From NCBI GenBank assembly GCA_947373155.1, contig CANBWO010000004.1, positions 1 through 64,000 of the forward strand: DNA of 64,000 nt. The letters run 5' to 3'. How positions within the stretch are numbered: position 1 is the first letter of the stretch; every line of letters starts with the position of its first letter. This document shows positions 46,743 to 55,290 of this stretch, piece after piece. The position numbers and the translations under genes were made by a program. The DNA is from Microbacteriaceae bacterium (GTDB taxonomy: Bacteria; Actinomycetota; Actinomycetes; Actinomycetales; Microbacteriaceae). Below the pieces are notes generated by a model. That model saw only the letters and a program-made list of their open reading frames with translations, had not been told where the DNA came from and did no database searches.

Positions 46743-47228
46743 CTAAACTTTCACTTTCAGCAAACCCGCATAGGCTTCGCGTGCACGATTCAGCCTCACT
46801 GTTGCAGCGTTTTTAGTAATCCCAAGTACCACTGATACCTCAGTGATGCTCAGACCATCGAAGGCAATCATTGCAAGTATCTGCTGCTGCTTAGGTTTTA
46901 GCTTGTTCCAGGCTTCTCGTAGGTGAAGGTCTGCAACCACCAGCGATTCTGCCGAGGGGCTCGAAACCGGCACGGATAGCGCCACCACGAGCTTCTTAGA
47001 GGTAACTGTGCGTCTGCGCAGGTTGTTGATGAGGTTTTGGGCAATTTGGCAAAGCCAGGCAAACTCCCGGTCCGGTTCAGTGGGTGCTTCGGCTCGCTTG
47101 CGATAAGCAACCTCGAACACATCGGAGCATATATCTTCCACCTGGTCGCGCTCGACTCGTCTGGCAACGAATCCTGCGATTCGAGGCAGATTTGCCTCAT
47201 AGTGCTCTGCGAACTGGTCTGGTGTCAC
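46743..47228 (-). CDS. ECF-type RNA polymerase sigma factor, module 2
   Basis: 161 residues from GTG 47228. This start aligns with module 1 (VTPDQFAEHYEANLPRIAGF against TPEEFVSHYRQHLPAITRF); the frame stays open nine more codons. The GTG overlaps the stop of tag (TAGTG), so it can be coupled. A TACACT (47240-47235 on the minus strand) lies six bases upstream and could be a -10 for a leaderless transcript. Region 2: RRVERDQVEDICSDVFEVAY and WLCQIAQNLINNLRRR. Region 4: LAMIAFDGLSITEVSVVLG then ITKNAATVRLNRARE. Confidence 0.9.
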   Translation of the reverse strand: MTPDQFAEHYEANLPRIAGFVARRVERDQVEDICSDVFEVAYRKRAEAPTEPDREFAWLCQIAQNLINNLRRRTVTSKKLVVALSVPVSSPSAESLVVADLHLREAWNKLKPKQQQILAMIAFDGLSITEVSVVLGITKNAATVRLNRAREAYAGLLKVKV

Positions 47229-47809
47229 TAGGACAGTGTATTTCGCCGAAAGCAATCGGGGGCATGGTCGTTGAGCATTCCAGTTGCCTGCATAAGGGCA
47301 TACATGGTGGTAGGCCCCACAAAACCAAAGCCAATTTTTCTCAATGCCTTGCTCATGGCCTCGGATTCGGGGCTGCTGGCTTTGAATTCAAAGTTCTGCA
47401 CCGACGTACTGTGCTGACCGCGTGGGGGAGCGAACTGCCAAACGAAATCGCTGATGCCGCTAGGCACTTGGAGGGCCAACTGGGCATTTTTGATTGTGGC
47501 CAAGATCTTGGCCCGGTTTCGTATGATCCCCGAATCTTGCATGAGGCGCTCGACATCTGCCGCGGTGAGCTCGGCCACTTTTGTCATTTCAAAGTTATGA
47601 AAGGCAGATCTAAAGCCTTCGCGGCGCTTCAAGATTGTGATCCAACTCAAACCCGCTTGAAAGCCCTCTAGGGCAATCCGCTCAAACATGTCGTCGTCTC
47701 CGGTGAGAGGCACGCCCCACTCGGTGTCGTGATAGTGGGTATAAAGTTCGTCTCCGTGCGGCCAAGCGCAGCGTTCAACGCCATCGGGGTAAATGAGACT
47801 GTGTGCCAC
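47228..47809 (-). CDS. tag: DNA-3-methyladenine glycosylase I
   Basis: Excises 3-methyladenine from DNA. 193 residues from GTG 47809. Features: RCAWPHGDELYTHYHDTEWG at the N-terminus with the zinc-binding Cys and the conserved Glu/Trp, GLSWITILKRREGFRSAFH, and FGFVGPTTMYALMQATGMLN. The C-terminal His/Cys of the zinc site are in NDHAPDCFR. Follows ogt with no gap, making a small alkylation-repair pair, and overlaps the next sigma gene by one base. Confidence 0.93.
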   Translation of the reverse strand: MAHSLIYPDGVERCAWPHGDELYTHYHDTEWGVPLTGDDDMFERIALEGFQAGLSWITILKRREGFRSAFHNFEMTKVAELTAADVERLMQDSGIIRNRAKILATIKNAQLALQVPSGISDFVWQFAPPRGQHSTSVQNFEFKASSPESEAMSKALRKIGFGFVGPTTMYALMQATGMLNDHAPDCFRRNTLS

Positions 47810-48346
47810 CTAGTCGGCGCTCGCTATGCCCTCAAGGGCAAGTAACCAGCGTTTGGTTGGAATGCCGTCTCCACCCGAATAGCCGGTGATCTTTCCGGAA
47901 GCGCCCATGACTCGATGGCACGGAATCAGTAGGGCAACTGGATTACTGCCTACTGCTCCACCAACTGCGCGCGAGGCCAATGGCTTGCCCAGCGCCTGGG
48001 CGATATTTGCATAGCTAACAGTCTGTCCGTAGGGGATGAGCTTGATTTGATCCCAAACCGCGCGTTGGAAGTCGGTTCCGCCGGTGGTCAGTGGTAAATC
48101 GAAGTCGCGGCGCTCGCCGGATACGTATTCCGTGATTTGGCGAAGGGCAATGCCGACAATGGGCGAGTTGCCGTAATCCGGGGCAACCGGCTGCCCCATG
48201 TGCACATAGACAATGGAATCGTTTTTTACGTAAACAGAGATCGCACCGATTGGTGTGGCAACGTGACCGCAGGAGTCAAAATCGAGATTTAGGTTCATGT
48301 TCAAAAAATACTTTCCGCCACCAACAAAATACCCAGAGGTGGTCAC
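47810..48346 (-). CDS. ogt: Methylated-DNA--protein-cysteine methyltransferase
   Basis: Removes O6-alkyl groups from guanine by transfer to its own cysteine. 178 residues from GTG 48346, which overlaps the P450 stop (GTGA); ATG 48298 (MNLNLDFDSCGHVATP) is a good alternative giving 162 residues. The acceptor site is IPCHRVMGASGKITGYSGG, and the DNA-binding helix contains YGQTVSYANIAQALGKP. An 18-base inverted repeat spans the junction with the P450 gene. Confidence 0.93.
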   Translation of the reverse strand: MTTSGYFVGGGKYFLNMNLNLDFDSCGHVATPIGAISVYVKNDSIVYVHMGQPVAPDYGNSPIVGIALRQITEYVSGERRDFDLPLTTGGTDFQRAVWDQIKLIPYGQTVSYANIAQALGKPLASRAVGGAVGSNPVALLIPCHRVMGASGKITGYSGGDGIPTKRWLLALEGIASAD

Positions 48347-49437
48347 CTCTGTTTAGAACTTGAGGTTACTGTAACTGTGAGGAACTTGGACAGGTAGCGA
48401 ATGTCGCCATCCATGACCCAGTGAATATTTGGTTCCTCCACCAGGTTCCAGCCCGCCCAGGATTCCAACAACACATCCAAAAAGGCGCCAACTTCGTTCT
48501 CGGTCACGTTTCTACCCATGCAGGAATGACGCCCTAGTCCGAAACCAAGATGCGGTGTTCGCCCACGTTGCAAGTCAATCTGATCGGGGTTTGGGAAGGC
48601 AGTTTCATCGTAGTTCGCCGACAAAAAACTCACGTTTACCGCGGCGCCATCGCTGGTTCTAATGCGTTCCATTTTGGGAAGCGGGCTTAGGTACCGAACG
48701 AATTCGCTAATTGCATTCGCGCGTTGGTCTGGGTTGGCCGCGAGGTATTCGCGGTCCTCGGCGGACCGACATAAATGCCACATCAGACCCGTTACCACCT
48801 TGATAACGGTGTCTCTGCCGCCAGCCAGCAGAACGTTGGCAATTCCCTGCATCTCACTTCTGGTTATCACTTGGCCGTCAACCTGAATCTGGCTGACAAA
48901 ATCCCAGATGTCCCCGCCATCGGTGCCATCCACGGCAACAGGATTCGCCTCGGCGGCATCAAAGACGCGGTCTAGGTAGGCCTGCAACTCCGCGCCGGAA
49001 CGGGGGCCTTCAACATGGATGGTCTCGCCCTCGCGATTTTGATATGCTCCTGCGGTCCAGACATCTGGTCCCCAGGAAAGCCATTCTTGAAAGTCTTGCG
49101 GGCGCTTGTAAACGATGGTCAGGCACCCGATCACATAGGGCAGCGCCAGGTCGCGACCGACTTCGAATTCTTTGCGGGCAGCAACATCGCGCAAAAGCAA
49201 AATAGCCAACTCGCGAAACGATGGAGCCAGGCTCGCTAAGTATTCACTGTGGAAATAAGGCTGGGCGGCATCGCGAAAAAGTGTGTGTCTGGGAGGGTCA
49301 ACCTCTAATGGCAGCTGCTTGTAGTCGCGCACATCGCGATCGCCCTGCAGATCGCTCGAATAAGCCGCGTAATCCTTCAGTGCGTTTCTAACCGCAGTGA
49401 AGCCACGGATTTCTGAGTTGTCTACCGGCGCTGGCAT
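48343..49437 (-). CDS. Cytochrome P450, short form, with own redox partners in the operon
   Basis: Heme monooxygenase, 364 residues from ATG 49437. I-helix oxygen-activation motif is LLAGGRDTVIK (about 208-218), K-helix ExxR is EFVRY, and the heme loop is FGLGRHSCMG with the Cys ligand. It starts about 35 residues later than most bacterial P450s, lacking the usual first strand and helix; no better upstream start is visible. Ferredoxin and reductase genes are in the same operon upstream, so it is probably a three-component class I system. The substrate is unknown. Confidence 0.9.
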   Translation of the reverse strand: MPAPVDNSEIRGFTAVRNALKDYAAYSSDLQGDRDVRDYKQLPLEVDPPRHTLFRDAAQPYFHSEYLASLAPSFRELAILLLRDVAARKEFEVGRDLALPYVIGCLTIVYKRPQDFQEWLSWGPDVWTAGAYQNREGETIHVEGPRSGAELQAYLDRVFDAAEANPVAVDGTDGGDIWDFVSQIQVDGQVITRSEMQGIANVLLAGGRDTVIKVVTGLMWHLCRSAEDREYLAANPDQRANAISEFVRYLSPLPKMERIRTSDGAAVNVSFLSANYDETAFPNPDQIDLQRGRTPHLGFGLGRHSCMGRNVTENEVGAFLDVLLESWAGWNLVEEPNIHWVMDGDIRYLSKFLTVTVTSSSKQR

Positions 49438-49464
49438 AGCCTGATTCTATTGCTCGGCGAATGT

Positions 49465-49722
49465 CTAGGACATAGGCTTATTCAAAACCGCAGCGATGGC
49501 CACCTTGGCGCGATGCAGGCGGGTAACCAATTCGGCTTGGCGAATTCCCAGCGCCTGGGAAACATCGCTCATGGTTCGATTCTCAATCAATATGCCTAGA
49601 GCAACGCCTGCCAGGGCAATCGGTAAAGTCTCAATCGCAGCAGCTAGTTGCTCCTTGGTGAAAGAGCTCAAATCCGGAGCGGGCTGGTCTTCGAAACTGA
49701 CATCGAGGTCGAAATCTGACAT
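49465..49722 (-). CDS. Small protein resembling sigma factor region 4 (helix-turn-helix)
   Basis: 85 residues from ATG 49722; the start overlaps the reductase stop (TAATG). Residues about 24-80 follow the region 4 pattern of ECF sigma factors: LPIALAGVALGILIENRTMS then DVSQALGIRQAELVTRLHRA. There is no region 2, so it cannot act as a sigma factor on its own. It might be a DNA-binding regulator or a remnant of a larger sigma gene, but its clean start, stop and operon fit suggest that it is functional. Confidence 0.55.
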   Translation of the reverse strand: MSDFDLDVSFEDQPAPDLSSFTKEQLAAAIETLPIALAGVALGILIENRTMSDVSQALGIRQAELVTRLHRAKVAIAAVLNKPMS

Positions 49723-50963
49723 TACTGGGTGCCTTCCAAGGTGAATACGGATCGGTATTTTTGCACCACGCTGCGAAGTCCAATGCCACAGACCCCCACC
49801 ATTTTGCCCCCGCGGTAATAGCCGAAAACGCAGTCTCCGCTGATCTCACCATCGATGAGTTTTATGTCATCGGCTAAGGCAAGCAATCCGTAGGCCAAGA
49901 TGTGCATTTCGTACTGGTCGCTCCAGAAAGACGGAATCGGAGCGAAACCCTCCGCCAAAACCGCATTAAACGATTCGGAATCGGCCGGCGAACCACCGAT
50001 ACCATCGCCCAGCATGGTTGCAACCACTTTTCCCACGCGCTTTGCCGAGTCGGTTGGAATGTTCCAGTGCTCAACTCGCCGTGGAACTTCGTCGAAGATT
50101 GGATTTACAAATCTGGCCACGTCTCCAATAGCAAAAACGTTGTTCCAAACACCATCGCCGCTTGCCTTCACCGCGCGCAAGGCATCATCGGTTAGCACGC
50201 CCGCAGAAACATCGATGTCATTTCCTTCGAGCCACTCAGTGTTCTCGTGGGAGCCAATTGCCTCCACCAGCACGTCGCAGTCCAGCTCTGTGCCATCGTC
50301 CAGGATTGCGCCCGTTACATGGCTGGTTCCAGCCAGATCAACTATCTTGCGCTTCATAAAGAATTCCACGCCCATGGCCTCGTGGCGTCGTTGCAACTCG
50401 CTGGCCAGCTCAACACCCAACGGTCGAACAATCGGATGTGTTCCCGGACCGATTACCTTTACATCGCAGCCCAATTTTCGGGCGGTAGCGGCTACCTCGC
50501 AGCCGATAAAACCCGAACCCATGATCACAACGCGTGCACCCGGCTGAAGAGAAGCGCGTAGGCCAATCGCGTCGTCGAGTGTGCGAACAGCATGGCGTCC
50601 TGCCAGCATTCCGTTGGGCACCTCTAGTCGCCTCGGCCTGAGCCCAGTAGCCACAATCAAGACGCCGTAGGGGTAAACCTCGCCGTTGGCATCTGTCACG
50701 GTCTGGTGTTCCAGGTCCGCGGCCACAATGCGGGTTCCCAGCACCCAGTTCACGTCTTGTGTGGCGGTGCGTTGTAAAAACGCCACGGCTTCGTGGCTCA
50801 CTTGGGTGGCCAAAACCTCTTTGCTGAGCGGTGGGCGGTTATACGGCGCGTAGGGTTCGTCGCCAATTGCGGTTATGGGCCCAAGGTAGCCAAATCGGCG
50901 CAGTGCCTCGGCGGCCCGCAGGCCACCCATCGATGCGCCAACAATAACTACCGGATGAATCAC
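49722..50963 (-). CDS. FAD-dependent ferredoxin reductase (rhodocoxin/putidaredoxin reductase type)
   Basis: Passes electrons from NAD(P)H to ferredoxin. 413 residues from GTG 50963 with GGCGGGA upstream. FAD motif VIVGASMGGLRAAEALRRFG at the N-terminus, NAD motif VIMGSGFIGCEVAATARKLG at about 148-167, and the second FAD motif VFAIGDVARFVNP. Adjacent ferredoxin and P450 genes define its partners. Confidence 0.93.
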   Translation of the reverse strand: MIHPVVIVGASMGGLRAAEALRRFGYLGPITAIGDEPYAPYNRPPLSKEVLATQVSHEAVAFLQRTATQDVNWVLGTRIVAADLEHQTVTDANGEVYPYGVLIVATGLRPRRLEVPNGMLAGRHAVRTLDDAIGLRASLQPGARVVIMGSGFIGCEVAATARKLGCDVKVIGPGTHPIVRPLGVELASELQRRHEAMGVEFFMKRKIVDLAGTSHVTGAILDDGTELDCDVLVEAIGSHENTEWLEGNDIDVSAGVLTDDALRAVKASGDGVWNNVFAIGDVARFVNPIFDEVPRRVEHWNIPTDSAKRVGKVVATMLGDGIGGSPADSESFNAVLAEGFAPIPSFWSDQYEMHILAYGLLALADDIKLIDGEISGDCVFGYYRGGKMVGVCGIGLRSVVQKYRSVFTLEGTQ

Positions 50964-50993
50964 AGAATCCCGCCCAAAACCTAGCTAGAGGCG

Positions 50994-51185
50994 TTAGTCA
51001 ACCAAAAAGATTGCCTGCATAGGGCAGACATCAATAGCGGCCTCAATGTTGCCGCGCTCAGAGTCATCGGCGGTGGCCGTGTACTCAAGTTTGTCATCGC
51101 TGTTTAGACGGAAAATATCCGGCGCCTCAAACACGCACTGGCCGTAGTGCTGGCATTTTTCCATGTCTACATAGATCTTTAGCAT
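50994..51185 (-). CDS. [3Fe-4S] ferredoxin of P450 systems
   Basis: 63 residues from ATG 51185. The motif is CQHYGQC with a later CP, so three cysteine ligands plus a non-cysteine at the fourth place, which is usual for P450-linked [3Fe-4S] ferredoxins. The stop of the upstream gene touches its start (TAAATG). Confidence 0.92.
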   Translation of the reverse strand: MLKIYVDMEKCQHYGQCVFEAPDIFRLNSDDKLEYTATADDSERGNIEAAIDVCPMQAIFLVD

Positions 51186-52061
51186 TTACTTCTCCTCGAC
51201 GGTTGATGGGTAAAGGTCTTTGCTCGGGGTGCGAATTCCGCGGAACTCCCAATCGCCACCTAGCGCTGTGGAAACTACTTCTTCAGACGAAGTCGGTTGG
51301 GCACCCACATCGGTGCGAATCGGGGTAGGGCCTTCGACAATGTGGTTGGTTAGACGACCTAAGCCCTCAACCTCTACCTCAACCACGTCGCCGGGTTGAA
51401 CCGGGCGGCTGAACGCCGGGGTGCCGCTGAACAGCATGTCGCCTGGAACCAAAGTGATGGTGCGGGCGATGTCGGCCACCAGGTAATGCATGTCCCATTC
51501 CATGTTGTCGGTGTTGTCGTCTTGAACAACTTTTCCGTTCACAATGGTCTGGATTCGCTTGTTGCGGAAATCCCAATCGGTGACCATGCCAGGGCCAACC
51601 GGCGCCAGGGTATCTGAGCCCTTAACGCGCAACATGGAACCCGCATCGGTGTCTCTGAAATCATGCAGGCCGTAGTCGTTTCCAACCGTGTAACCAGCGA
51701 TGTACTCGCCGGCTTCCTCTGGGGAAATATTGCGCGCTGTCTTGCCAATGATGATCACAATCTCGCCCTCATAGTTCAGCCACTTGCAGCCGGCTGGGCG
51801 AACCACGGCACCCTTGTGGGTGTTCAAAGCGGTGATTGGCTTGTGAAAGTAGGTAGGTGCCGCCGGCAGCTTGGTCATGAACTCCTGAGTGCGGCTGTCG
51901 TAGTTCAGGTGAACGGCAATGATCTTGGTTGGTTCGCTCGGTGCGAGGTGAACCGCATCATCGATGGCTATAACGCGACCGTCGGGGGCAACCAGGTTTT
52001 CTCCCTGGCGCAATACCTGCACCGGGTAGCCATCAAGCAGAATTCGACGGTATTCAGTCAC
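51186..52061 (-). CDS. Fumarylacetoacetate hydrolase family protein, probable HpaG-type isomerase/decarboxylase
   Basis: 291 residues from GTG 52061, overlapping the dioxygenase stop by eight bases; the longer frame to 52169 runs through that gene. Contains the FAH metal site KWLNYEGEIVIIIGK (ExE), GYTVGNDYGLHDFR, and GDMLFSGTPAF. In the homoprotocatechuate pathway HpaG decarboxylates and isomerises the ring-cleavage acid after HpaE. Context with hpaD and hpaE supports that role; fumarylpyruvate hydrolase is the main alternative. Confidence 0.82.
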   Translation of the reverse strand: MTEYRRILLDGYPVQVLRQGENLVAPDGRVIAIDDAVHLAPSEPTKIIAVHLNYDSRTQEFMTKLPAAPTYFHKPITALNTHKGAVVRPAGCKWLNYEGEIVIIIGKTARNISPEEAGEYIAGYTVGNDYGLHDFRDTDAGSMLRVKGSDTLAPVGPGMVTDWDFRNKRIQTIVNGKVVQDDNTDNMEWDMHYLVADIARTITLVPGDMLFSGTPAFSRPVQPGDVVEVEVEGLGRLTNHIVEGPTPIRTDVGAQPTSSEEVVSTALGGDWEFRGIRTPSKDLYPSTVEEK

Positions 52062-52965
52062 GGGAAAGCACCAGATCCTTAGGCTTTGGGAAACCACCCT
52101 CTGGACGAGGGAAGTAGACGTGCACCTGACCGGTGCCAATCGAGTTTTCGTATTCAGAGTACATAACACCCTTGGCGGTGTTGGCCTCTTCGCCGGTGGC
52201 GCCGGCCATGGCTAGCCAGTGATAGAAATTGGCCTCCGGTTTGACCTTCTTGAACTCTGGCATGTTGTCCAAAATGGCGCCGTGATCGCCAGCCATCATC
52301 CAGTCCAAGACCTGGTAGTCGGCTTCACGCGCCTCGGCGCTAAAGATGTGGCTGGGGTCGCTGGCTTCGTGCTTGCGTAGGTCGCGAAGCTTGTGGAAGG
52401 TGTGACTTAGTGCGCCGGAGGCAAGCAGCAAAACCTTGCTGTCGCTGTCGCGAATGGCCTCGCCAAGGGCTCGTCCGGCACGGATGAAGTCCTCGTGGGT
52501 GCCGGTCTGGCAAACCGACATACTTACCCATTTTTTGTCATCTAGGCCGCGACCCAGATAGTGCCAAAGGTTCACGGTGGCGTAGAAGATTGGCAGGTGC
52601 GGGTCGGCGATGGGGGTAACCCACGTGCCGTTCTTTTCGTCGTAGTTGGCAACTGCCTTAGCCAACTCGGGATTGCCCTTCATGGAATAAGGGATTTGGC
52701 TCATGCCGCGGGGGAGTTCCTCCGAGGTAAATAGGCCCGAACGCTCGGCGGCACTGGTGATCACAAATTCCACGGTGGTAGCCCAGTGGCTGTCGAGGAC
52801 AACCACGGTGTCGTAATCCAGGGTCTCCATTACCTCGGTACGGAAACGCTTTAACCCTGGAACCAGGCTGATTTCTTTGCCCTCGTTTAGGTCGTAACGC
52901 ACCGCCTGCGGGAGCATGATGGTTGGTACGTGAGCCAGGATTGCGGCTCCTACTACTTCGCCCAT
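52054..52965 (-). CDS. hpaD: 3,4-dihydroxyphenylacetate 2,3-dioxygenase (class III, LigB type)
   Basis: Extradiol cleavage of homoprotocatechuate. 303 residues from ATG 52965. It matches the E. coli HpaD/HpcB pattern well: ILAHVPTIML at the N-terminus, VVLDSHWATTVEF, IPYSMKGNPELAKAV and LLLASGALSHTFHKLRD, with the histidines of the iron site. An unusual feature is the clear retention of this ring-cleavage enzyme without hydroxylase HpaBC nearby; the P450 system may supply the catechol. Confidence 0.85.
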   Translation of the reverse strand: MGEVVGAAILAHVPTIMLPQAVRYDLNEGKEISLVPGLKRFRTEVMETLDYDTVVVLDSHWATTVEFVITSAAERSGLFTSEELPRGMSQIPYSMKGNPELAKAVANYDEKNGTWVTPIADPHLPIFYATVNLWHYLGRGLDDKKWVSMSVCQTGTHEDFIRAGRALGEAIRDSDSKVLLLASGALSHTFHKLRDLRKHEASDPSHIFSAEAREADYQVLDWMMAGDHGAILDNMPEFKKVKPEANFYHWLAMAGATGEEANTAKGVMYSEYENSIGTGQVHVYFPRPEGGFPKPKDLVLSRD

Positions 52966-52969
52966 TTGG

Positions 52970-54433
52970 TTATTCCTTCCATCCGTTTGGAGAAACCACA
53001 GTGTTTTTTACATCGGCGTAAAAATCGAAACTCCAGGTTCCGCCTTCGCGCCCAACTCCACTCTTTTTGCTACCGCCGAAAGGTGCTTTGAGGTCTCGTA
53101 CAAAGAAGCAGTTGACCCAAATCGTTCCGGCGACGAGATGTTTGGTAATGGCGTCGGCATGGGCTCGATTGCCACTAACCACAACCGCTGCCAGTCCGAA
53201 TTCGGTGCCATTTGCCATGGCAATCGCCTCTTCATCGGTGCTAAAGGTCTGCATTGTCAGAACTGGGCCAAATACTTCCGCGGTCACAATCTCGGATCCT
53301 GGAGCTGGGTTCTTGATCAGGGTTGGGTTGAAGTACAAGCCACCAAGATTGGTATTTGGCGAACCGCCCATGATGATGTTGGCGCCTTCGTCTTTTGCCC
53401 GCTGCACAAAACCACTGATGCGGTCAAAGTGCACCTGGTGAATCTGCGGTCCGATGTCGGTCTCCGGGTCGCGAGGATCGCCCTGTTTGATCTTGGACGC
53501 GCGCTCTATGAACTTGGCGGCGAAGGCATCGGCGATGTCCTCGTGCACCAAAATCCTGGTGCCGGATAGGCAAACCTGACCCGCGTTGTCGTATTGCTCC
53601 ACGGTGAGTTCAGCCGCTAGGTCTAGGTCTGCGTCCGCCAGAACAATGGCGGGGCTCTTGCCGCCAAGCTCGAAGCTGCATGGGGTTAGGTTGTCGGCTG
53701 CGGCATGGGCAATAACCTTGGCCGTTGGAACCGAACCGGTGAATGAGATTCGGGCAATGTCAGGGTGTGCGGTCAGCGCAGCCCCCGCCTCGCGTCCAAA
53801 TCCCTGCACCACGTTGAATACGCCGTTTGGGAGCCCGGCTTGAGTGCAGAGGTCGGCAAAGTAGCTGGCCGAGAGCGGAGTCCATTCCGCTGGCTTTAGC
53901 ACCACGGTATCTCCTGCGGCCAAAGCCGGGCCGATCTTCCAGGTGGCAAGCATGAGGGGAGCGTTCCAGGGGGTGATCAGGGCCGCCACACCCGATGGGT
54001 CCCAAGAAATATTGTTGCTGTGGCCGCGAGTCTCGAATACCTCGTGGTGTAGTTCGTTTATGGCCCAATCGGCAAAAAAGCGCAGGTTGTGAGCCACGCG
54101 CGGCATGACCCCGCGGCGATGCGATCGAAGCAGCGAACCGTTGTCCATGGTTTCAAGGTTTGCCAGGGTTTCAATGTTCGCCTCGACCAAATCTGCGATG
54201 CGGTGCAGGATTTCACCACGACCTTGCGGACCCAACGCGCTCCACTGCGGGAAAGCGGCCTTAGCGGCAGCCACCGCCTGGTCTACCTCTGCCTTGCCAC
54301 CGCGCGCGATTTCGCCCAGAAAAGTGCCATCGATGGGCGAAGTGTTGATGAAAGTTTGCTCGGAGGAGACCCGCGTGCCGTTGATGAAATGGCGGGTATC
54401 GATATCCGCGCCGGCAACGTGAATTGTGGTCAT
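52970..54433 (-). CDS. hpaE: Aldehyde dehydrogenase, probable 5-carboxymethyl-2-hydroxymuconate semialdehyde dehydrogenase
   Basis: 487 residues from ATG 54433. NAD-binding and catalytic motifs: ITPWNAPLMLATWKIGPALA, catalytic Glu in FELGGKSPA, catalytic Cys in NAGQVCLSGTRI. Its position four bases before hpaD supports HpaE, oxidising the ring-cleavage semialdehyde. It could also oxidise an amine-derived aldehyde. First gene of the minus-strand operon that runs through hpaD, hpaG-like, ferredoxin and reductase to the P450. Confidence 0.82.
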   Translation of the reverse strand: MTTIHVAGADIDTRHFINGTRVSSEQTFINTSPIDGTFLGEIARGGKAEVDQAVAAAKAAFPQWSALGPQGRGEILHRIADLVEANIETLANLETMDNGSLLRSHRRGVMPRVAHNLRFFADWAINELHHEVFETRGHSNNISWDPSGVAALITPWNAPLMLATWKIGPALAAGDTVVLKPAEWTPLSASYFADLCTQAGLPNGVFNVVQGFGREAGAALTAHPDIARISFTGSVPTAKVIAHAAADNLTPCSFELGGKSPAIVLADADLDLAAELTVEQYDNAGQVCLSGTRILVHEDIADAFAAKFIERASKIKQGDPRDPETDIGPQIHQVHFDRISGFVQRAKDEGANIIMGGSPNTNLGGLYFNPTLIKNPAPGSEIVTAEVFGPVLTMQTFSTDEEAIAMANGTEFGLAAVVVSGNRAHADAITKHLVAGTIWVNCFFVRDLKAPFGGSKKSGVGREGGTWSFDFYADVKNTVVSPNGWKE

Positions 54434-54490
54434 CGCGCTTGGCCTATCCTCTCGTTTTGCACCCCGCCTGATAAGCGTTTCATTCGGATG

Positions 54491-54507
54491 CTAATGATTT
54501 AGATTAG
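54491..54507. promoter_or_regulatory. Candidate MarR-type operator, hpaE/puuD-like gap
   Basis: CTAATGATTTAGATTAG has arms CTAAT and ATTAG and contains AGATTA. The same half-site recurs in three further divergent gaps of the island. Confidence 0.45.
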
Positions 54508-54514
54508 AGCATAC

Positions 54515-54544
54515 TTGCTTACGGAAAGTAACCTTATTTATAAC
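54515..54544 (+). promoter_or_regulatory. Promoter of the C26 hydrolase gene
   Basis: TTGCTT (54515-54520) and TATAAC (54539-54544), 18 bases apart, 20 bases before the start codon. The -10 lies in a 13-base sequence (TTATAACGATTTC) found again at 60763-60775. Confidence 0.5.
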
Positions 54545-54564
54545 GATTTCGAAAGGTTTGGCCC

Positions 54565-55254
54565 ATGAGCAGACCACGCATTGCGATTTTGAGCCGGCTT
54601 GCCGAGAGCACCTCGGTAACCCGCCACGAGGCAGCTGTGACTGCGCTGCGTTTGGCCGAGGCGGTTTGGGCTGCCGGTGGAGAGCCAATCAGTTTTTTGC
54701 CCGTGGCTAATAGCAACTTGGCAGAGCGCCTAGAGGGAATCCACGGGGTCTTGATGCCAGGTGGCGGCGACGTTAACCCAAGCCGTTACGGCCAGGAACT
54801 TACCACGGCAGCCATCTACGGCGTGAACGATCTGCAGGATCAAACCGACCTAGAAATCTATGAATACGCAAAGCGAGTGGGCTTGCCGCTGCTAGCGATT
54901 TGCCGCGGTCTTCAGGTGGTAAACGTGGCACAGGGTGGAACCCTGGTGCAGGACATGCCGAACCGGCACCAAAATTTTGTGCACAAGATTACTGTGAATG
55001 ACCCATCGGTTCTGGGTATGACTGTTCCAGTTGCAATGGCAAGTTGCTTCCACCATCAATGCATCGATGAATTAGGCGCTGGGTTAACTGTTTTGGCCAC
55101 GGCAGAAGCCGGCCACGTGGAGGCTTTCCAGGTTGAGGCTAAGGCGTGGACCGTGGGGTTGCAGTGGCACCCGGAGGACAACTATCTGGAGTTCCCAGAG
55201 AACTTGAGCATCTTTGAAAAGTTTGTTTCCGAGGCGGCTAAAACTCAGCTATAG
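54565..55254 (+). CDS. Gamma-glutamyl-gamma-aminobutyrate hydrolase family (PuuD-like, peptidase C26)
   Basis: 229 residues from ATG 54565 with GAAAGG upstream. Class I amidotransferase fold: nucleophile Cys in LAICRGLQVVNVAQGG (about 112), His and Glu in LQWHPEDNY. PGGGDVNPSRYG near residue 67 is typical of C26 enzymes. In E. coli PuuD hydrolyses gamma-glutamyl-GABA, the last step of the gamma-glutamyl putrescine route. A glutamine-synthetase-like ligase, permease and aminotransferase nearby complete such a set. Confidence 0.85.
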   Translation: MSRPRIAILSRLAESTSVTRHEAAVTALRLAEAVWAAGGEPISFLPVANSNLAERLEGIHGVLMPGGGDVNPSRYGQELTTAAIYGVNDLQDQTDLEIYEYAKRVGLPLLAICRGLQVVNVAQGGTLVQDMPNRHQNFVHKITVNDPSVLGMTVPVAMASCFHHQCIDELGAGLTVLATAEAGHVEAFQVEAKAWTVGLQWHPEDNYLEFPENLSIFEKFVSEAAKTQL

Positions 55255-55290
55255 AACGCGTCGGCTAGGCTCAAAGCACTGACTAAAGGC

